From assembly GCA_002104935.1 (NCBI GenBank), contig MCGT01000028.1, positions 277,885 through 341,884 on the forward strand: a stretch of 64,000 nucleotides of DNA, given 5' to 3'. The notes beneath the pieces were generated by a model. The model ran no database searches. It worked only from the letters and a program-made list of their open reading frames with translations, and had not been told where the DNA came from. The position numbers were made by a program, and so were the translations under genes. This stretch comes from Hesseltinella vesiculosa. Its lineage: Eukaryota > Mucoromycota > Mucoromycetes > Mucorales > Cunninghamellaceae. Below are positions 34,308-46,624 of the stretch, in pieces. How positions within the stretch are numbered: position 1 is the stretch's first letter; each line of letters starts with the position of its first letter.

Positions 34308-36773
34308 ATGAATTTCAAAATAGGCCATCATCCTGTAGCAGATATGCTGATACAGCTGGCATCTCTTGGTACGAAAGTCATCAATTAATGAAATCTTGAT
34401 CTAGCACTTCTTTTTTCTATTTTGAATCTTGATTTAACCTGTCCATCTCTAGGTCTTGGGTTGCGCTCCAAATGGTTCAACTATTAGACAAGTATCCTAC
34501 TGGTTTAACAGAAACCATAGCTATTGCAGAAATGGAATTGTTGGTACATGCATTAAATTTACAAAAGCAATAGCAGCTAATAGAATCTTGGCTAGTGGGA
34601 GAAACATTGCCAGAAATCTACGATTACACGCAAGTACCGAAGATAATTTTGAATAGTTTAATGATTTTTTAATGTACAGGGATAGAGAATGTTACAAATC
34701 TCAGCGAGCCTCAGATACTACAAGCAACAGTCAGCGATGTTCAACCAGTACGCGACTCGATCTATATCCTTTTTTTTTTTTTTCTTTTTTTTTTTTCTCC
34801 ATATCCTTAATTCATTGCTTTTATCAGAATACGGCAGGCAACACTAGTTAATGATAAGAGCCGAAAAGTCGACCTATTCCTCTCTTCTAAGTACAATCCA
34901 TGGATTCAAGGCCAAATCATATCAAAAATGGAGTTTGCATTTGACAGACGCGTCTATCTTTATTGCAACGGTGCGGTCAGCTCAGTTTCTAACAAACGCG
35001 AAAGTGATCATCGTCAAATATACCTACCTCCAACTAATCTTTGTTTATGGCAACTCAAAGCGACGGATGCACATTGGGTAAAATCTGTTTTTGATGACAC
35101 ATTCGCTTCAACCATTGCCCCACAATCCATGGTTGCAAAAATGAAAAATAGAAAACTCCACCGACTATGGCTCAGGGTGATACACGTAGAACAGAATGTC
35201 GGATATCAAACTAGTAGCCATACACACCCTAGTCCTGTACTGAAGTCTCGTTTCGACTTGTCGTCTCAAATGCACGAAAAGCGGGATCGCACCGATATAT
35301 ACGTATTAGACAATTCGAACGACACAGAGCATGCCTTGATCTCCCTCTATGATACCCAATGCAAATTAGCGTCCTGTCTCCAACGCGGGCAGTACATTGG
35401 CCTGTATAACCCATTATTGGCAGAACATCTCACACAAAGTCAGGCAAGCCAGACAGACCTAGTGTTCGAATGCAGCGATGATACACTCCTTTTTGTAATG
35501 TCAGGAGAAGATGCTAACCGGACTGGATTGGCAATACAAGAATCAACTTCATCAAATGAAAGGTGTTCATTTATGCACCAGCCATCCCAGCAGACTTCAG
35601 AATCCCTGGATCATGATCAGGATGGATTATTGGACTGCAAGAACTCTGTATCACATATGTTTATCAAAGATCTTCGACCGTCCATGGTGAACGTTACACT
35701 GTATGGCTCTGTTATTGCAAAAGCTGGAAATGTAAGAATGCTTAAAGTGTACCTCCACTGCAGCAAACTCATTTTCATGGATACTTCTGGTAGCATCCCC
35801 TTATAAAAGATGGAAAAACCATGGACAGATATGCCATCAGGCTAGAAGATGAAACCGGCACGATTGATATCACTCTTTGGGAAGATGCTGGTCAATATGT
35901 CAAAAAGATTGATATAGGGCAATCAGTTCTAATCACTGGCCTATCTACCTCCTTGAAACAATCTAGCAAACGGCATGAAGTCACGACTTGGTTTGTCAAC
36001 GGAAGCAAAGTGTGCGGCACAATGATCTTCAACTGTAAATAATTTGAAACATATTAGCATATATCCAACTCAATTTCTTTTTTCTTGACAGTATCGCTAC
36101 TCGAATGCTTATTAAATGGAGAGTGCTTTCGCCAGCTGGTTCCACTCCACAATATCCAAGGCGAAGGCCAGTGGCAGACTCGAGCCCGGATTGTGGGCTG
36201 GGATTTACATTGCTCGCGCCGTGGCATCATTCTTTCAAATGAGATCGAGGACAACCTCTGCGGAAACACGTCTATTGCCGATTATGTTGTTGGTAAAGCC
36301 CGTAAGTATTTTTGTAGCACTTTCTCCCCTGGACTTACCGCACTTCGAATATAGACTGCGATTGCTTGCAATTAATGAACGGAGACCGATGCGATTATTG
36401 TCATTCCCATGGCCCTGAGCTGAAAAAAACAAGCATATTCAAACCTAGAAAGAAATCTGACCCCTATAGTAACCTAGAAAGGCTTTATGGGTGGATTGAG
36501 TGGAAACTTGACGACGGGAAGGGTGTGCTCTATGCATCTGGTGGCGAAAAGGTGCGCCACGTTCTTTGATTCTTATTGCACACACGCTCATTTTTTTTAC
36601 TTTAAATTTAGCAACTCATGAACTGCCAAGCTATCTATTTCAAAGACTCTTCCAAACATATGCAACGACGGATGCTCGATACTGTCATTGGAAAAAACAT
36701 CCTTGCTTCCATCACTTGCAATCAAAAATCGCGAAGCTTCAGGATTGACGTTGTGACAAAACCAACTCTTTGA
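34308..36773 (+). CDS. multi-OB-fold, zinc-ribbon ssDNA-binding protein (MEIOB-like)
   Basis: Confident exons are 34680-34747, 34838-35731, 35794-36034, 36092-36301, 36355-36551 and 36612-36773. The start is uncertain: an ATG at 34308 opens a plausible first exon, but 34453-34650 does not join cleanly (one frame holds a TAG, another needs a weak GTCATC donor). The protein has an N-terminal OB-like region, a clear RPA-type OB fold (VTLYGSVIAKAGN, then RYAIRLEDETGTIDITLWED, VLITGL) and a third OB region. That region carries a C-x-C...C-x-x-C knuckle (CDCLQLMNGDRCDYC) about 60 residues before the end. This resembles MEIOB, the RPA1-like meiotic recombination factor, and more distantly SHLD2 and RPA1 itself. 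Function in meiosis is inference. Confidence 0.6.
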
Positions 36774-36908
36774 AACGCTGCGAACAATGTTTGGTGCATA
36801 GCGCCACGAAACTGGATATACTTCGTGTAACATTCATTTGATTGCTGTTGTGCAAATTTCCAGCACACCATTATCTCCTCTCTTTTTCATTTTTTGGGCC
36901 GTTATTCC

Positions 36909-39043
36909 ATGAAGGCACGCAGTAGCCGATCAGAAAAGGACAATAAAGTAAACGCAGCATGCGGCATCCAAAAGTCACTAGATGAAGCCCTATTCAGCGA
37001 TATCCACGAAGTGAAATACGCTTTTGATCTGCTCCTGAATTCCCAGATCCCTGAATGTCTTGACATTATTGTCCCAAAGCGTCAAAATTCGATGTATCAC
37101 TCCATGGCCTACGCATCCTTGTTGGGATGTACTGCTCTTCTTTCATTTCAGCGGGAAGATTTTGGCAATGCCATCGAGGCTATGAAAACAGCAAACCGGT
37201 TAGCGAACAGCCACCGTCTCCAATCATGGAGGCGTGCTTTAACCCCATTCTCCATTGCAGACATAAAGGGCATGACCACAATACAAAAACATGCTGTAAG
37301 TCAAAACATCGTGAACATTATTAACAGCTAGGCTAGGCTCTGACTTTCTCTCCGCAGGAACTTGTGTTCGCAGAGACTGGGCTCATGAAGACTGGATTAA
37401 AAATCTTGCATGACCAAAAGCGGAAATTTGGCATCAAAGAGGCCGTCAATGCCTACATGGTGCATGGCATCTACTCCGAGTTGGAAAACTATATGCTTTA
37501 CGTGCAAAAGCTGGCAGCATCTGGAGAAAATATTCAGGAATATGGCTTGGATGGTCACCTGGTATCTGGTATTGCCTTTGGAATGGCAAGCTTCAACCTT
37601 GCATTCTCTGCCATTCCTGAATTTTTGCTTCGGCTTGCTCAGGTCATTGGTTTTAGCGGGGATCGCAACCTAGCTATGTGGTACTGCCGATCTATAGGTG
37701 GCTGGATAAACGAAAAGATCTTCGCCAACCTACAACAGAACAACGGTATGCCAGGTCCAGGGGATGGCCTACGCCGTCATCTATCAGATTTCGTACTAAT
37801 GGGCTACAATTTGGTTGTCAGTAAATTCACTATGCTCTCTCACGTGGATGAAGAACTTGGAAGCAACATATTAACATATCACTTGGAGAAGTACCCTAAC
37901 GGGATGCTGTACTTGGCTTTGAAAGGGCGCCAGCTGGCTAATCTCCGGAAGCTAGATGAGGCTAAAGAGTACTACAACCGCTCGATGAACGCACAGAAAC
38001 TGTGGCCCCAGTTGCAACATGTCTCTCTCTGGGAACTGGGAACCATTCACCTAATCGAACAAGATTGGAGCAAGGCTAACGAGATATTTACAATGTTGAG
38101 AAAAGAGAGCAATTGGTCAAAGTGTTGCTTCACATATCTGGACGCTCTGACTACTTACATGGCAGCGTTGGATCTTTATGCACCAGGCACCAAGCGAGAT
38201 GAGCTCTTGAGCGCAGCATCTCGCTCGATGAAGAAAGTAGATTCGTTGAAGCAAAGAATTGCTGGGAAATCGATATTCTTGGAGGTACTGAATCTGAATC
38301 AGAAAAATGTACTGCACCCCGTTTAACTTTTTCTTTTTTAGAAATTTGTTGCGAGGAAATCGCGAAAGTTCGCCTTGCAAGGGAACAGATTGCTTTTCCC
38401 TGACCTTGAAATTCTTTTTGTCATCGGCGCGTTGGAATTGATGCCAATGGCTTCAATTCACAGGAATTTGAAACGTCTGAACGTGGCCATCGATCGCTTG
38501 AACTCCAATAATCGATCATACTATGTACACGACGATATAGCGCTGGCACATTTGTTACGAGCTACATTTTACAGGCTTTTATTCGAACAAGAAGTCTTGG
38601 GAGGGTCGCCTTACAACCACCCATTCATTGAGGACATGTTTGATCAAACTCAGCACTCTTACTTATCTGAGCATCAAAATTCTATTGGAGAAACACTTCT
38701 CCATGCACCACTGATTCAATTGGATCACTGGATGTTCTACTATGCAAAGCTCGAGCAATCTCAGATGCTAATCTTACAATGCCAATTCTCAAAAGCCAAA
38801 AGCATTTTGGATGACCTTCTACGGCACTCAGAAAAAGGGACATTTAACATTGGTCAAGGCGAACGAGCCAAAAGCAAGTATTCTCTCGAGACAGCTTTAA
38901 TCCTAAAATGTCACGGCTGTCTTGGTTACATTGCTGATTTTGGTAGCAAGGGTAGTTCGGTTGGAAATTTTGGAGTCGCATCAAGAAAATACGAAAGTTA
39001 TTCACCGTTCGATCGAGGCTTTAATTCACTGCGGAATGATTGA
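36909..39043 (+). CDS. IML2: IML2/TTC39 family TPR protein
   Basis: Three exons: 36909-37295, 37358-38284 and 38342-39043, giving 671 residues. The sequence is all-helical with TPR-like repeats (for example YLALKGRQLANLRKLDEAKEY). Family blocks in order are EVKYAFDLLLNSQIPECLDI, AETGLMKTGL, VSGIAFGMASFNLAFSAIP, GDRNLAMWY and YLEKYPNG-like. Yeast Iml2 is a cytosolic protein needed to clear inclusions with lipid-droplet help; the human relatives are the TTC39 proteins. The last 25 residues look atypical and may reflect an unrecognised intron near 38950. As modelled, its stop overlaps the end of the NRAMP gene by 18 bp. Its start is 135 bp after the MEIOB-like gene. Confidence 0.82.
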
Positions 39044-40536
39044 AGTGACTACAAGGTAGAAATTCAACCCGATTAATAAAAGAGCTATGAAGACAGCAAT
39101 GGCCGTCATGATTCTTCCATTTGAGTAATATATTGGTTCAGGTAACGAAGGCATTGTTACTTCGCTTGGCGATTCCATAGTCACACAGGCGGAATTCATG
39201 TCTTCGTTTGTAGACTGACGACGAGGGATGGACGGCGCACACCTGTGTAATTGTATATATCGGGCAAACTTACTGGATGTTGCTTCGAGATACAAAATGC
39301 TGCGATCAATGAGTGTATCCAACCACACAGGTAAAGCCGGACTAAGATCTCGTTTAGCATTGTGGATCAGGTGCAAGTGCATAACCTTTTTTGTTGAAGT
39401 AAACCAGACCAAAGGAACAACGGCAAAAGGTAACTGTATGCTCAACGCAACTTGGCTGGCAACAAGCATTTGGGATAGACCAGATCGTCCTGCAACACAT
39501 GCAGCAACCATGGCTGGAATGATAGCAATCAAACGTGTCACAATGCGGCGTATCCATGGTCGCCCGGACATTCCCAGAAACCCGCTCATGACAACCTGAC
39601 CAGCGAGGGTTGCCGTCAAAGTACTAGATTGGCCAGAGAACAGCAAAGCTAACGAAAAAACGATCGCTGCAGCTGGCCCAAGATATTGCTGTAATAAAGC
39701 ATGGGCATCAAATAAATCTGACACGACATGGAGATGACCATAGTGAAAATTTGCAGAGGCAACAATTAAAATTGCGGAGTTAACAAAGAACGCAAAAAGG
39801 AGGGCAATAAACAAATCCACAAAGCCATAATGAAGGTTAATACTAAGGTTCGTGCGCAGGTAATGTCTCAACGTATCTACATCTAATAATTCACGCGACT
39901 GTCGCTCAGATGTATCCAAATCGTCACTGTCATTGACGTTGTCTTGCTCGGGGAAAGTTTCACTATTGGAGCTTTGAATTTGTTTTTCAGAAACGGCAAA
40001 TGTTTCAAGATTGTTCCTGGTTGACGCAGGGGACAACTGGGCGAACGCAACGGTGTAACATTGAGGCTCGGCTGTAATAGATTTAACAACAGGGCGATTG
40101 TCACGCCATTTGTAGCAACGAGCTTGCACAATGTATGAATGTAAGAAGAGGTTATGCGGCATAACTGTGGCGCCGATGATGCCAATGGCTACGTATAACG
40201 CGCCCGAATCTGCAAATATCTCTTTGGATGGGAGGTATCCTTTTAGAACTTCCACAGCCACTATATCTGAGTATACAAGCTCCACGATGAAACACACACC
40301 AACAGCAGCCACGAGCAGCATGACGAAGACTTCGAACCACCGTATCATCAAAAGGTTTTTCTGTCGGCTTCTACGAGATTCTGCATTGCCAGTGTTTGAT
40401 GTGGCTAAATCGTCTGGCTCTTGATAAAACAACAATACAAGGAAAACATCTGCTGCAGTGATGGCAACGCCGGCAGGAAGTGGAAGTGATGGAAAAAGAA
40501 GATTCAGCGCGATAGCACTACCAATGACCTAATTGG

Positions 40537-40582
<46 letters not shown>

Positions 40583-41012
40583 AGCTTGTTGAAAAGTCTG
40601 AGATGAGCGATGGCCAATCTGATCCTTGTTACCTCGGCAAGGTCGGTTGCAACTATGGAAAGCTCTGCCAATATGTACAGAAAAAGATTGACATAGCGAG
40701 GCAAAAATTGTCGGCAAGCAGCAGCAAGGTCTAAGCCAGTCACCGTTCCTAGGCGAATGGTCAGGCTTTGCAAGAATATAGCAATGATGTTGGACACCAA
40801 AACGATGAAAAGGAGTTTGTAACCAAAACGACTTCCACCCTCCATATCCGTTGCCCAATTGCCAGGATCTAGACTATCATACATTGAGCAAAAAAAAACA
40901 GACCAAAGGCATATACTCAAACTTACTATCCGACTGCAATCATAAAACCAGGCCCGATAAACTTGGATAGACGCCTAGTATATCGTATTGTACGTATAGC
41001 TAAATGATGCAT
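39026..41012 (-). CDS. NRAMP divalent metal transporter
   Basis: Three exons on the minus strand: 41012-40927, 40873-40633 and 40528-39026, giving 609 residues. The TM1 metal-binding motif DPGN is rebuilt by splicing (FMIAVGY, then [13 protein letters not shown]). TM6 carries the second ligand motif ([13 protein letters not shown]). About eleven membrane segments can be traced. A hydrophilic insert of about 90 residues follows TM6. Family members import Mn2+, Fe2+ or other divalent ions with protons. The second intron holds a homopolymer of about 45 bases (A on the plus strand). The start is 56 bp downstream of the protein O-mannosyltransferase stop on the same strand; the end overlaps IML2. 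Confidence 0.9.
40536..40580. repeat. poly(A) homopolymer in the NRAMP intron
   Basis: About 45 A in a row on the plus strand (T on the coding strand), directly upstream of the TTAG acceptor of the second NRAMP intron. On the coding strand it acts as an extreme polypyrimidine tract. Similar but shorter A or T runs occur at 189, 31558, 43733, 50881 and 51560. Confidence 0.85.
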
Positions 41013-41068
41013 TTATTTTTTTAAACGTCACGGAAAAAGGAACAAAATTGAAATGGAAAAAAAAAAAT

Positions 41069-43690
41069 TCAAAGCTCGGCGTGCTTTGGGTTCGGGTTGG
41101 CAAAGTGCCCAATGGTTGAGAACCTGTAAAAAATGTTTCGTTAACAAAACAATATCAACGGAGATTAGATTATTTTATCTACCTTTCACAGCCAAAATCC
41201 CAATACGGTAACCATTGCGAACGTATACATGATTCTCTATTCCATGGCAGTCCATATGATAATGGAGCGAAATTAAAAAAGGCACAGATGGCGATGGCGG
41301 TTAGGGTAAATACAAAGATCCATTGAGAAAGCTTCCACTTGAACTTTTGTAGCACAAGATCGACAGATACACCAACAAGCAATATCCCACAATAGAGAGC
41401 TGGTAAATAATGATGTAAGAAGAGCTGTCGCCCCATGAGGTAAAATGGCAAATAATGGAATGCCCAAGCCATTGCATAAAATCCAGCAGCACGCTTGTAG
41501 AATTGAAGTAAATCTGGCTGAAATCTTTCTGCCACTCCTCTTTGCTGCCGAAGTTTAAAAAAGAAAGACAAAATCATATAGATGAATACAGTCACAGTGA
41601 CTGTCCAGTATATGATTGGGTTCCCCAAAAGGTATATGTGTCTACCATCTCTTTCCCAATAGGAGATACCGTGCACAAGCATTAGCCATTCAGAAGGCCG
41701 TGACTGGTACGGGTGGGATTCTTTTAGGTCGTTATTTGCACGCCACATCAAACCATGCAGCTCCTTGAATTTTTGCCAAAAACTGTACCGAGGATAGCTG
41801 GTCATCCGTGTTTTTTCCAAAGGCACTGAATAGGTCGGTAAGCATAAAGACTCCGCTCAGCTCAATCCCTTACGTAAATCGTGGGCAACTTGCTCGATCA
41901 TCCACAGTGTTTTGGGTATTTTTCCATTTTGAATACAAGCGACTTCTTGCTGTCCAAATCCCCAATCTGGTAATTTCTTATTTCCAGAGTAAAGCGCGCA
42001 TGTCTGTAAGGTGTGAATCAGCTGAAATTGTGACTGCAGTGCCTGAATTCTACTTTCTAGCGCTTCTCCGATCGTTTTGACAACCCAAAAGTCATTTGCA
42101 TCGCCATCGAAATCGGGAAAGCCATATGCGCTATTCGAGTAATATATTAAAACTGATCACTTCCCTATTGGAAGGCTCCTTACCTGACTTCCTTGTAAGA
42201 CTCTTCATCTGATAGCGGCGGTTTCTCATTATGGCTGTGCAACTTTCTAGGCCGGGTAATCAAATGTTCCAGCTTTATCATTTCACCAGAGCGAACATAC
42301 TGTAACCACGTTTTGTTGTCAGATCCAAGAATGTCATGTTGTACCTCTTCAGACTCATTGCTAGAATTCGCCTTTAAAATTCTCCATAAATTATTTTCAT
42401 CTTCATAAGGATAGAGCGTCACTTGTTGTTCTGTTTAAACAGTAATATGAGCAGCAATAGTTTCTACCGCCCTCTTTTTTCTTACGTTTGCTGCCTTCAG
42501 GATAATTTGACGCGTGTGAGTGAAGATACCCTCCGTTAGTTCCGAGATGTCGGATAGAAACTATCGATCCATACACAACATCCGAAGGCGTTTCAATGAT
42601 ATCTCTTCCGACCAAAGAATGCTGGAAGTGCGGAGAGATGTAACTGTCACCAGAGCCTGTGAGTGATAATAACTCCAAATGCACGTAAAAGCAAAAAACG
42701 TATATTGCAATAGGCAAACCGATCAAACATATGATTCGCGCCACAAAATGCTTGAAAAAGGATATCTACAGAGAATTGATCGAGTAATCAAAGGAGGAAC
42801 AGCTTCTAGGTTTTTACCTTGGATACACGAAGGTCACCCCATAGGCCCCATACATGATACAAAGTGGAGCACCCGATCGTTGCAATCGTAAAGAGCCCGA
42901 CCCATTTGCAGCTCACAGCGCATCCTAGGCCAAACCCGGTTGCAGACAGCCACCACCACCATTCTAGAGTAAAGGGCCTACCAGATTATGTTAGTTTTGT
43001 TTGTAGCTGAAGTTTGGTTGTTTTACGTATTTCTATGTTTAAGGAACATCGCCCATGACAGTAAAGTCCACGCAGTGAATAATAAGAGGTACGCATCCAG
43101 CAGTATGAACCGACTATTTGTGGATAGGCTATTTTCTTATGATAATGTGTTACATATCGCGCATATCTACTATATATTCTGTAACTTACCGAAGAGAACA
43201 AGCAATGCAGCGAAGAGAGCGGCTGGAGCTGAATGACCACCAGTGCGTAACGTCACGAATGAAGCCGGTACCAACAACACTCCAAGCAATACACATACAG
43301 CCCTCATTTCAGCATACGGAACAGAGCTTCCAAGATAAGAGCTAGATGGATGTCAGTAACGGCCCAGTACACGACACCAACTTTTACATACTTTCCAATC
43401 GTCCCAAAATCAAAATCACCGTTATAACTGAAAACTTGAGCGACTAGCGCGGTTAGCATTTTGGCAAGTGGAGGGTGGACATCAAAATAAAACGTGCCAT
43501 TAATATATTCTCCAGCAAATTTTCCAAAATGAACTTCATCGAACCTTGAACAACGACATTATCAGTTCCAGAGCCATAAATGAAGAATTGTATCGTCTTA
43601 CACTACTTCAGGAGGATCTTGGAAATGGTAAAATCGAATTGGCAATGATACCAATGCGAGGGTCAAAACTATCAGCATATCCCCATTCAT
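41069..43690 (-). CDS. protein O-mannosyltransferase (PMT, GT39), PMT2/POMT2-like
   Basis: A multi-exon minus-strand gene of roughly 730 residues. After splicing the N-terminus reads PPEVV, then FDEVHFGKF, the DE motif of the catalytic loop, followed by YFDVHPPLAKML. Membrane helices with SRFILLDAYLL and the strongly conserved SCKWVGLF follow. The central MIR domain has GGYLHSHASNYPEGS and LYPYEDENNLW, and the end is multi-helical with HYLPFYLMGR and FLHHYLPALY. The enzyme moves mannose from dolichol-phosphate-mannose to Ser/Thr in the ER. The GYLHSH...QQVT block looks most like the PMT2/POMT2 branch, but I would not fix the paralogue. The last exon adds about 17 residues and ends 56 bp before the NRAMP start. 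Confidence 0.87.
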
Positions 43691-43859
43691 TTTATGCGAT
43701 GTTAATCGTGTAAAAAAGAAGAGGCGCTGGCAAAAAAAAAAAAAAAAAAAAAACCGCTGCCTCGTCTGAAGCAAAGTTGCGTTGACTGGCACTGATTGGC
43801 TGCAATCTTTGCAGGAAAATTGCCCACTGTAGACAATACTCGTACCTCGGGCTTTATCC

Positions 43860-45060
43860 TCACGGATGGGAAAATTTATTCAGGGCGGTCTCGATGATCT
43901 GTTCATTCAAGAATTATTTTTTTATGAGAGGGGCAGTTATTTATTCACAACATGGACAATTCAACATATTATATACAAAAACCAGCAGGGAACAAAGGAG
44001 GGACAAACAACGTTGGGAGAAAACTTTCGGTGGCATCATCTTTTCCAACATTGGACGTGATACAGATCACCTTGCGCTGAAAAAAAGACGCACAAGGCAA
44101 CAAGACAGACATGAAGAAACAAGCAGTACCTCTCGGTTTCCCTTTGTTCTCGGCACTATCTCAGCTAGACAGATTCCCTGGAGCGGGTCGTCAGATCGCC
44201 GATCATGGATGATACGTCACTTCTACGGTAGCATGGAGCTTGCCCAGCGGCCATGATCCCACTCCAAGCCGCATTACGTCATGCTTGATCAAGAGGAATC
44301 ATATGACAGCGTCCGCTTGGACTATCTAGCTGCTACCTATGGCTTCCCACCCGCCTTTGTCCAGTGTCTCAAGAACCTGTTCTTCGGTAACCAAATTTTG
44401 GTATCTGTTAGTGGCTGGCTATCACTACCGGTAGAGTAGGATCGAGGACTTCGCCAAAGTTTTATTTAAAAAAAAAAACCTTCCATGGACGTATGGCCCT
44501 GCCACCAGTCGGAGTATAATGCTGTGAATACACTAGCAAGGGTTGTCTGGAGAGAGCTAGTACTTTGGCACCAGCATTTCTCATGCATTGTGAATTATTG
44601 CCCTTGGACCTACGGTATGTGTTTGTATTCCTGGCATGCCCAACCATGCTCCATGAATGAAGATTAATCATTACCCAACTACAGAGCTTTTTAGGAGCCT
44701 AAACATATAGAAAATAAATTGAATGGTTTTCTGACACAACCTCTCCCCCATATCCTACCCAACACCTAGTGCATAATAACATAGGCCGGCTCTACATCCT
44801 CAAGTACAGTGGTTCCAGGTAACATAGTTTCACACCCGATGAAGATCCTTAAACATTGACGAGTCACGAAAACTCAATGGCAGGTGTTACCAGTATGTCA
44901 GAGCCCAATGCCACCCAAAGCAGTAGCTATGTGATGGAGAGCTGGAGGCTCTTCCACGACCGCCTCCCCAGCAAGGTCACAAGAGCATATGGATACAGAT
45001 CCACAAGACAAGACCAGGACACCAACTGCACTACATGTATGACAGCTGGGTAGAACGATA
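43860..45060 (+). mobile_element. remnants of a non-LTR (LINE-type) retrotransposon
   Basis: Positions about 44270-44455 translate to MLDQEESYDS, then GFPPAFVQCLKNLFFGN and later DRGLRQ, which matches the palm/thumb part of LINE reverse transcriptases (LDQEKAYD... RGLRQGDPLSP). One in-frame stop interrupts it, and the catalytic YADD part downstream is absent. Parts of the flanking 43860-44256 and 44850-45050 may belong to the same element but are not recognisable enough to assign. The element is dead. Confidence 0.6.
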
Positions 45061-45321
45061 TGTAGCTCCTGATTTCATGCACCCTCCCCCTCCCCCGAAA
45101 CTATCCATTTGGCTTAATCTTTTGGTAATTGCAGTGGACACAATATATCTGGCTCTTTTTCCTTGACACTCATTGTTTTTAATGTATCTGAATTTTTTCT
45201 TCTTATGTGTTTGTTCTTGGCGATTGTGGAACTGACTTGCTTTTTTGCAACATCTTTGTTTAATTGCGGCACCACTGACTTGCATCTTTTATTTTTGACT
45301 TCATGAAGTTTAAAGCGCATT

Positions 45322-46291
45322 TCAAACATCAGTTTTACAGAGTGGGCACTTGCGAAAAGTAAAAAACGTGTGTGAGGTCATGGAAATCTTTTTAAATAAC
45401 TTACGTATTTTTTTTGAGTAGTCAACCATGGATCAACGCAATTCGGGTGAAAACTATGTTTACAAGGCAAGAGCCGCAATTGTTCGCCTTGGTAGTACTC
45501 TTCAAGACAGATTGCACAACAATCTGATTCGTTCCTCGTATTTTTGTCGCCTACACTGTATGATATCAATGCTAGTTTTGACACAACTCCTATTGGTGCA
45601 ATATCCTGAAGTTTCCTTTGATGGTTTCTAAATTTGTAAATGCAGTACATGAACATGATCATTATACTTGGGCCGGCGAAAATTACAATAAATAAATCGA
45701 AGAGCGGCCTAACAGAGGATGACATGAGGATTTATCTGGATGACGATTAATCAAGGGAGTTTTCTTACCACGAAAAATCGTCATGTTTTACATATACAAG
45801 CATTGGTCGGGCAACTATGCCAGTCAAGTACAAGAGTGATTTGTATTCTCGCTGTGCCAGAAAGATACTTGGAATACTGATGTCTGTGGCTCCATCAGGC
45901 GCATACATTGTCACCCAGTGCTGCTGGTCCATATCGCCAATGACAACACCAACGGCACCGGACTGTTGCATAGTGCGAACCTTCGTAACGAAACTGCAAC
46001 CTCCTCGATGAACCAAAGCGATCCAGTTGCTTATTGGAGGCTTCACCTTGTGACATCCAGATGGATCCATCGGTTCCAACAAATATCCAATTTGGCCTGC
46101 GCTTGGGAACTTTGGCCCAAACGCTGCAGCTCGGCTCGTAAAAGTGTCATTGCTTGCCTTTTTTTGGTATTTTAACGACTCATGTTAAAGCTATACAGTG
46201 GCCAATCATTTTAACTTACAATTACGGTGAGGGTGGCCTGCGACTGGAGACAAAGAAGAGCGAGAAAGAGTGAACGCAGCAAACGCCTCAT
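45322..46291 (-). CDS. PA-TM-RING ubiquitin ligase (RNF13/GRAIL-like)
   Basis: On the minus strand from the ATG at 46291. Exon 1 (to 46220) is a signal peptide (RRLLRSLFLALLCLQ). The next exon holds a protease-associated domain (WIALVHRGGCSFVTKVRTMQ is its core). After an intron ending at CTGTTAG comes a single membrane helix (LFIVIFAGPSIMIMFMYCIY), and then the RING-H2 finger. This starts CAICLEEY, continues LPCKHSFH and is completed by a short last exon giving CPLCKTDV. The order of domains is that of endosomal or vacuolar membrane E3 ligases, with the PA domain in the lumen and the RING in the cytosol. It is divergent from the HRI kinase by 333 bp. Confidence 0.87.
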
Positions 46292-46624
46292 AGCGCAACA
46301 AAATAATGAAAAAGGAGGAGAAAAAATAATTATGTAGCAGTTGCTTTTAATTTTGTTAAGAAACAAGGAGAAAAAAAGGAGCACAAAAGATCAAATGGAA
46401 AAAACAAATTTTTTTGAAAAAAAAGACGCGGGACGTTTTCAAATTTTCAAATAAAGTTTCCCTACAGTAAAAATACAAGAACAAAGAAGGACGCTGTTAA
46501 AAAAAGTGCTTCAACGTTGGTTCTCTTTGCTCCAAGGCTGTTGAAGTCCGCACAACAATTTCCGAGAAAAGGCATTTTGGTTTTTTGGTTTTTTTGTTTT
46601 GGGGTTTTTTTTTCAAAAGGCTTG

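Noticed and set aside
46517..46624. Upstream start for the HRI kinase
   Set aside because: The extension is a Phe/Val-rich translation of the T-rich leader; the ATG at 46625 begins normal acidic, Ser-rich protein.
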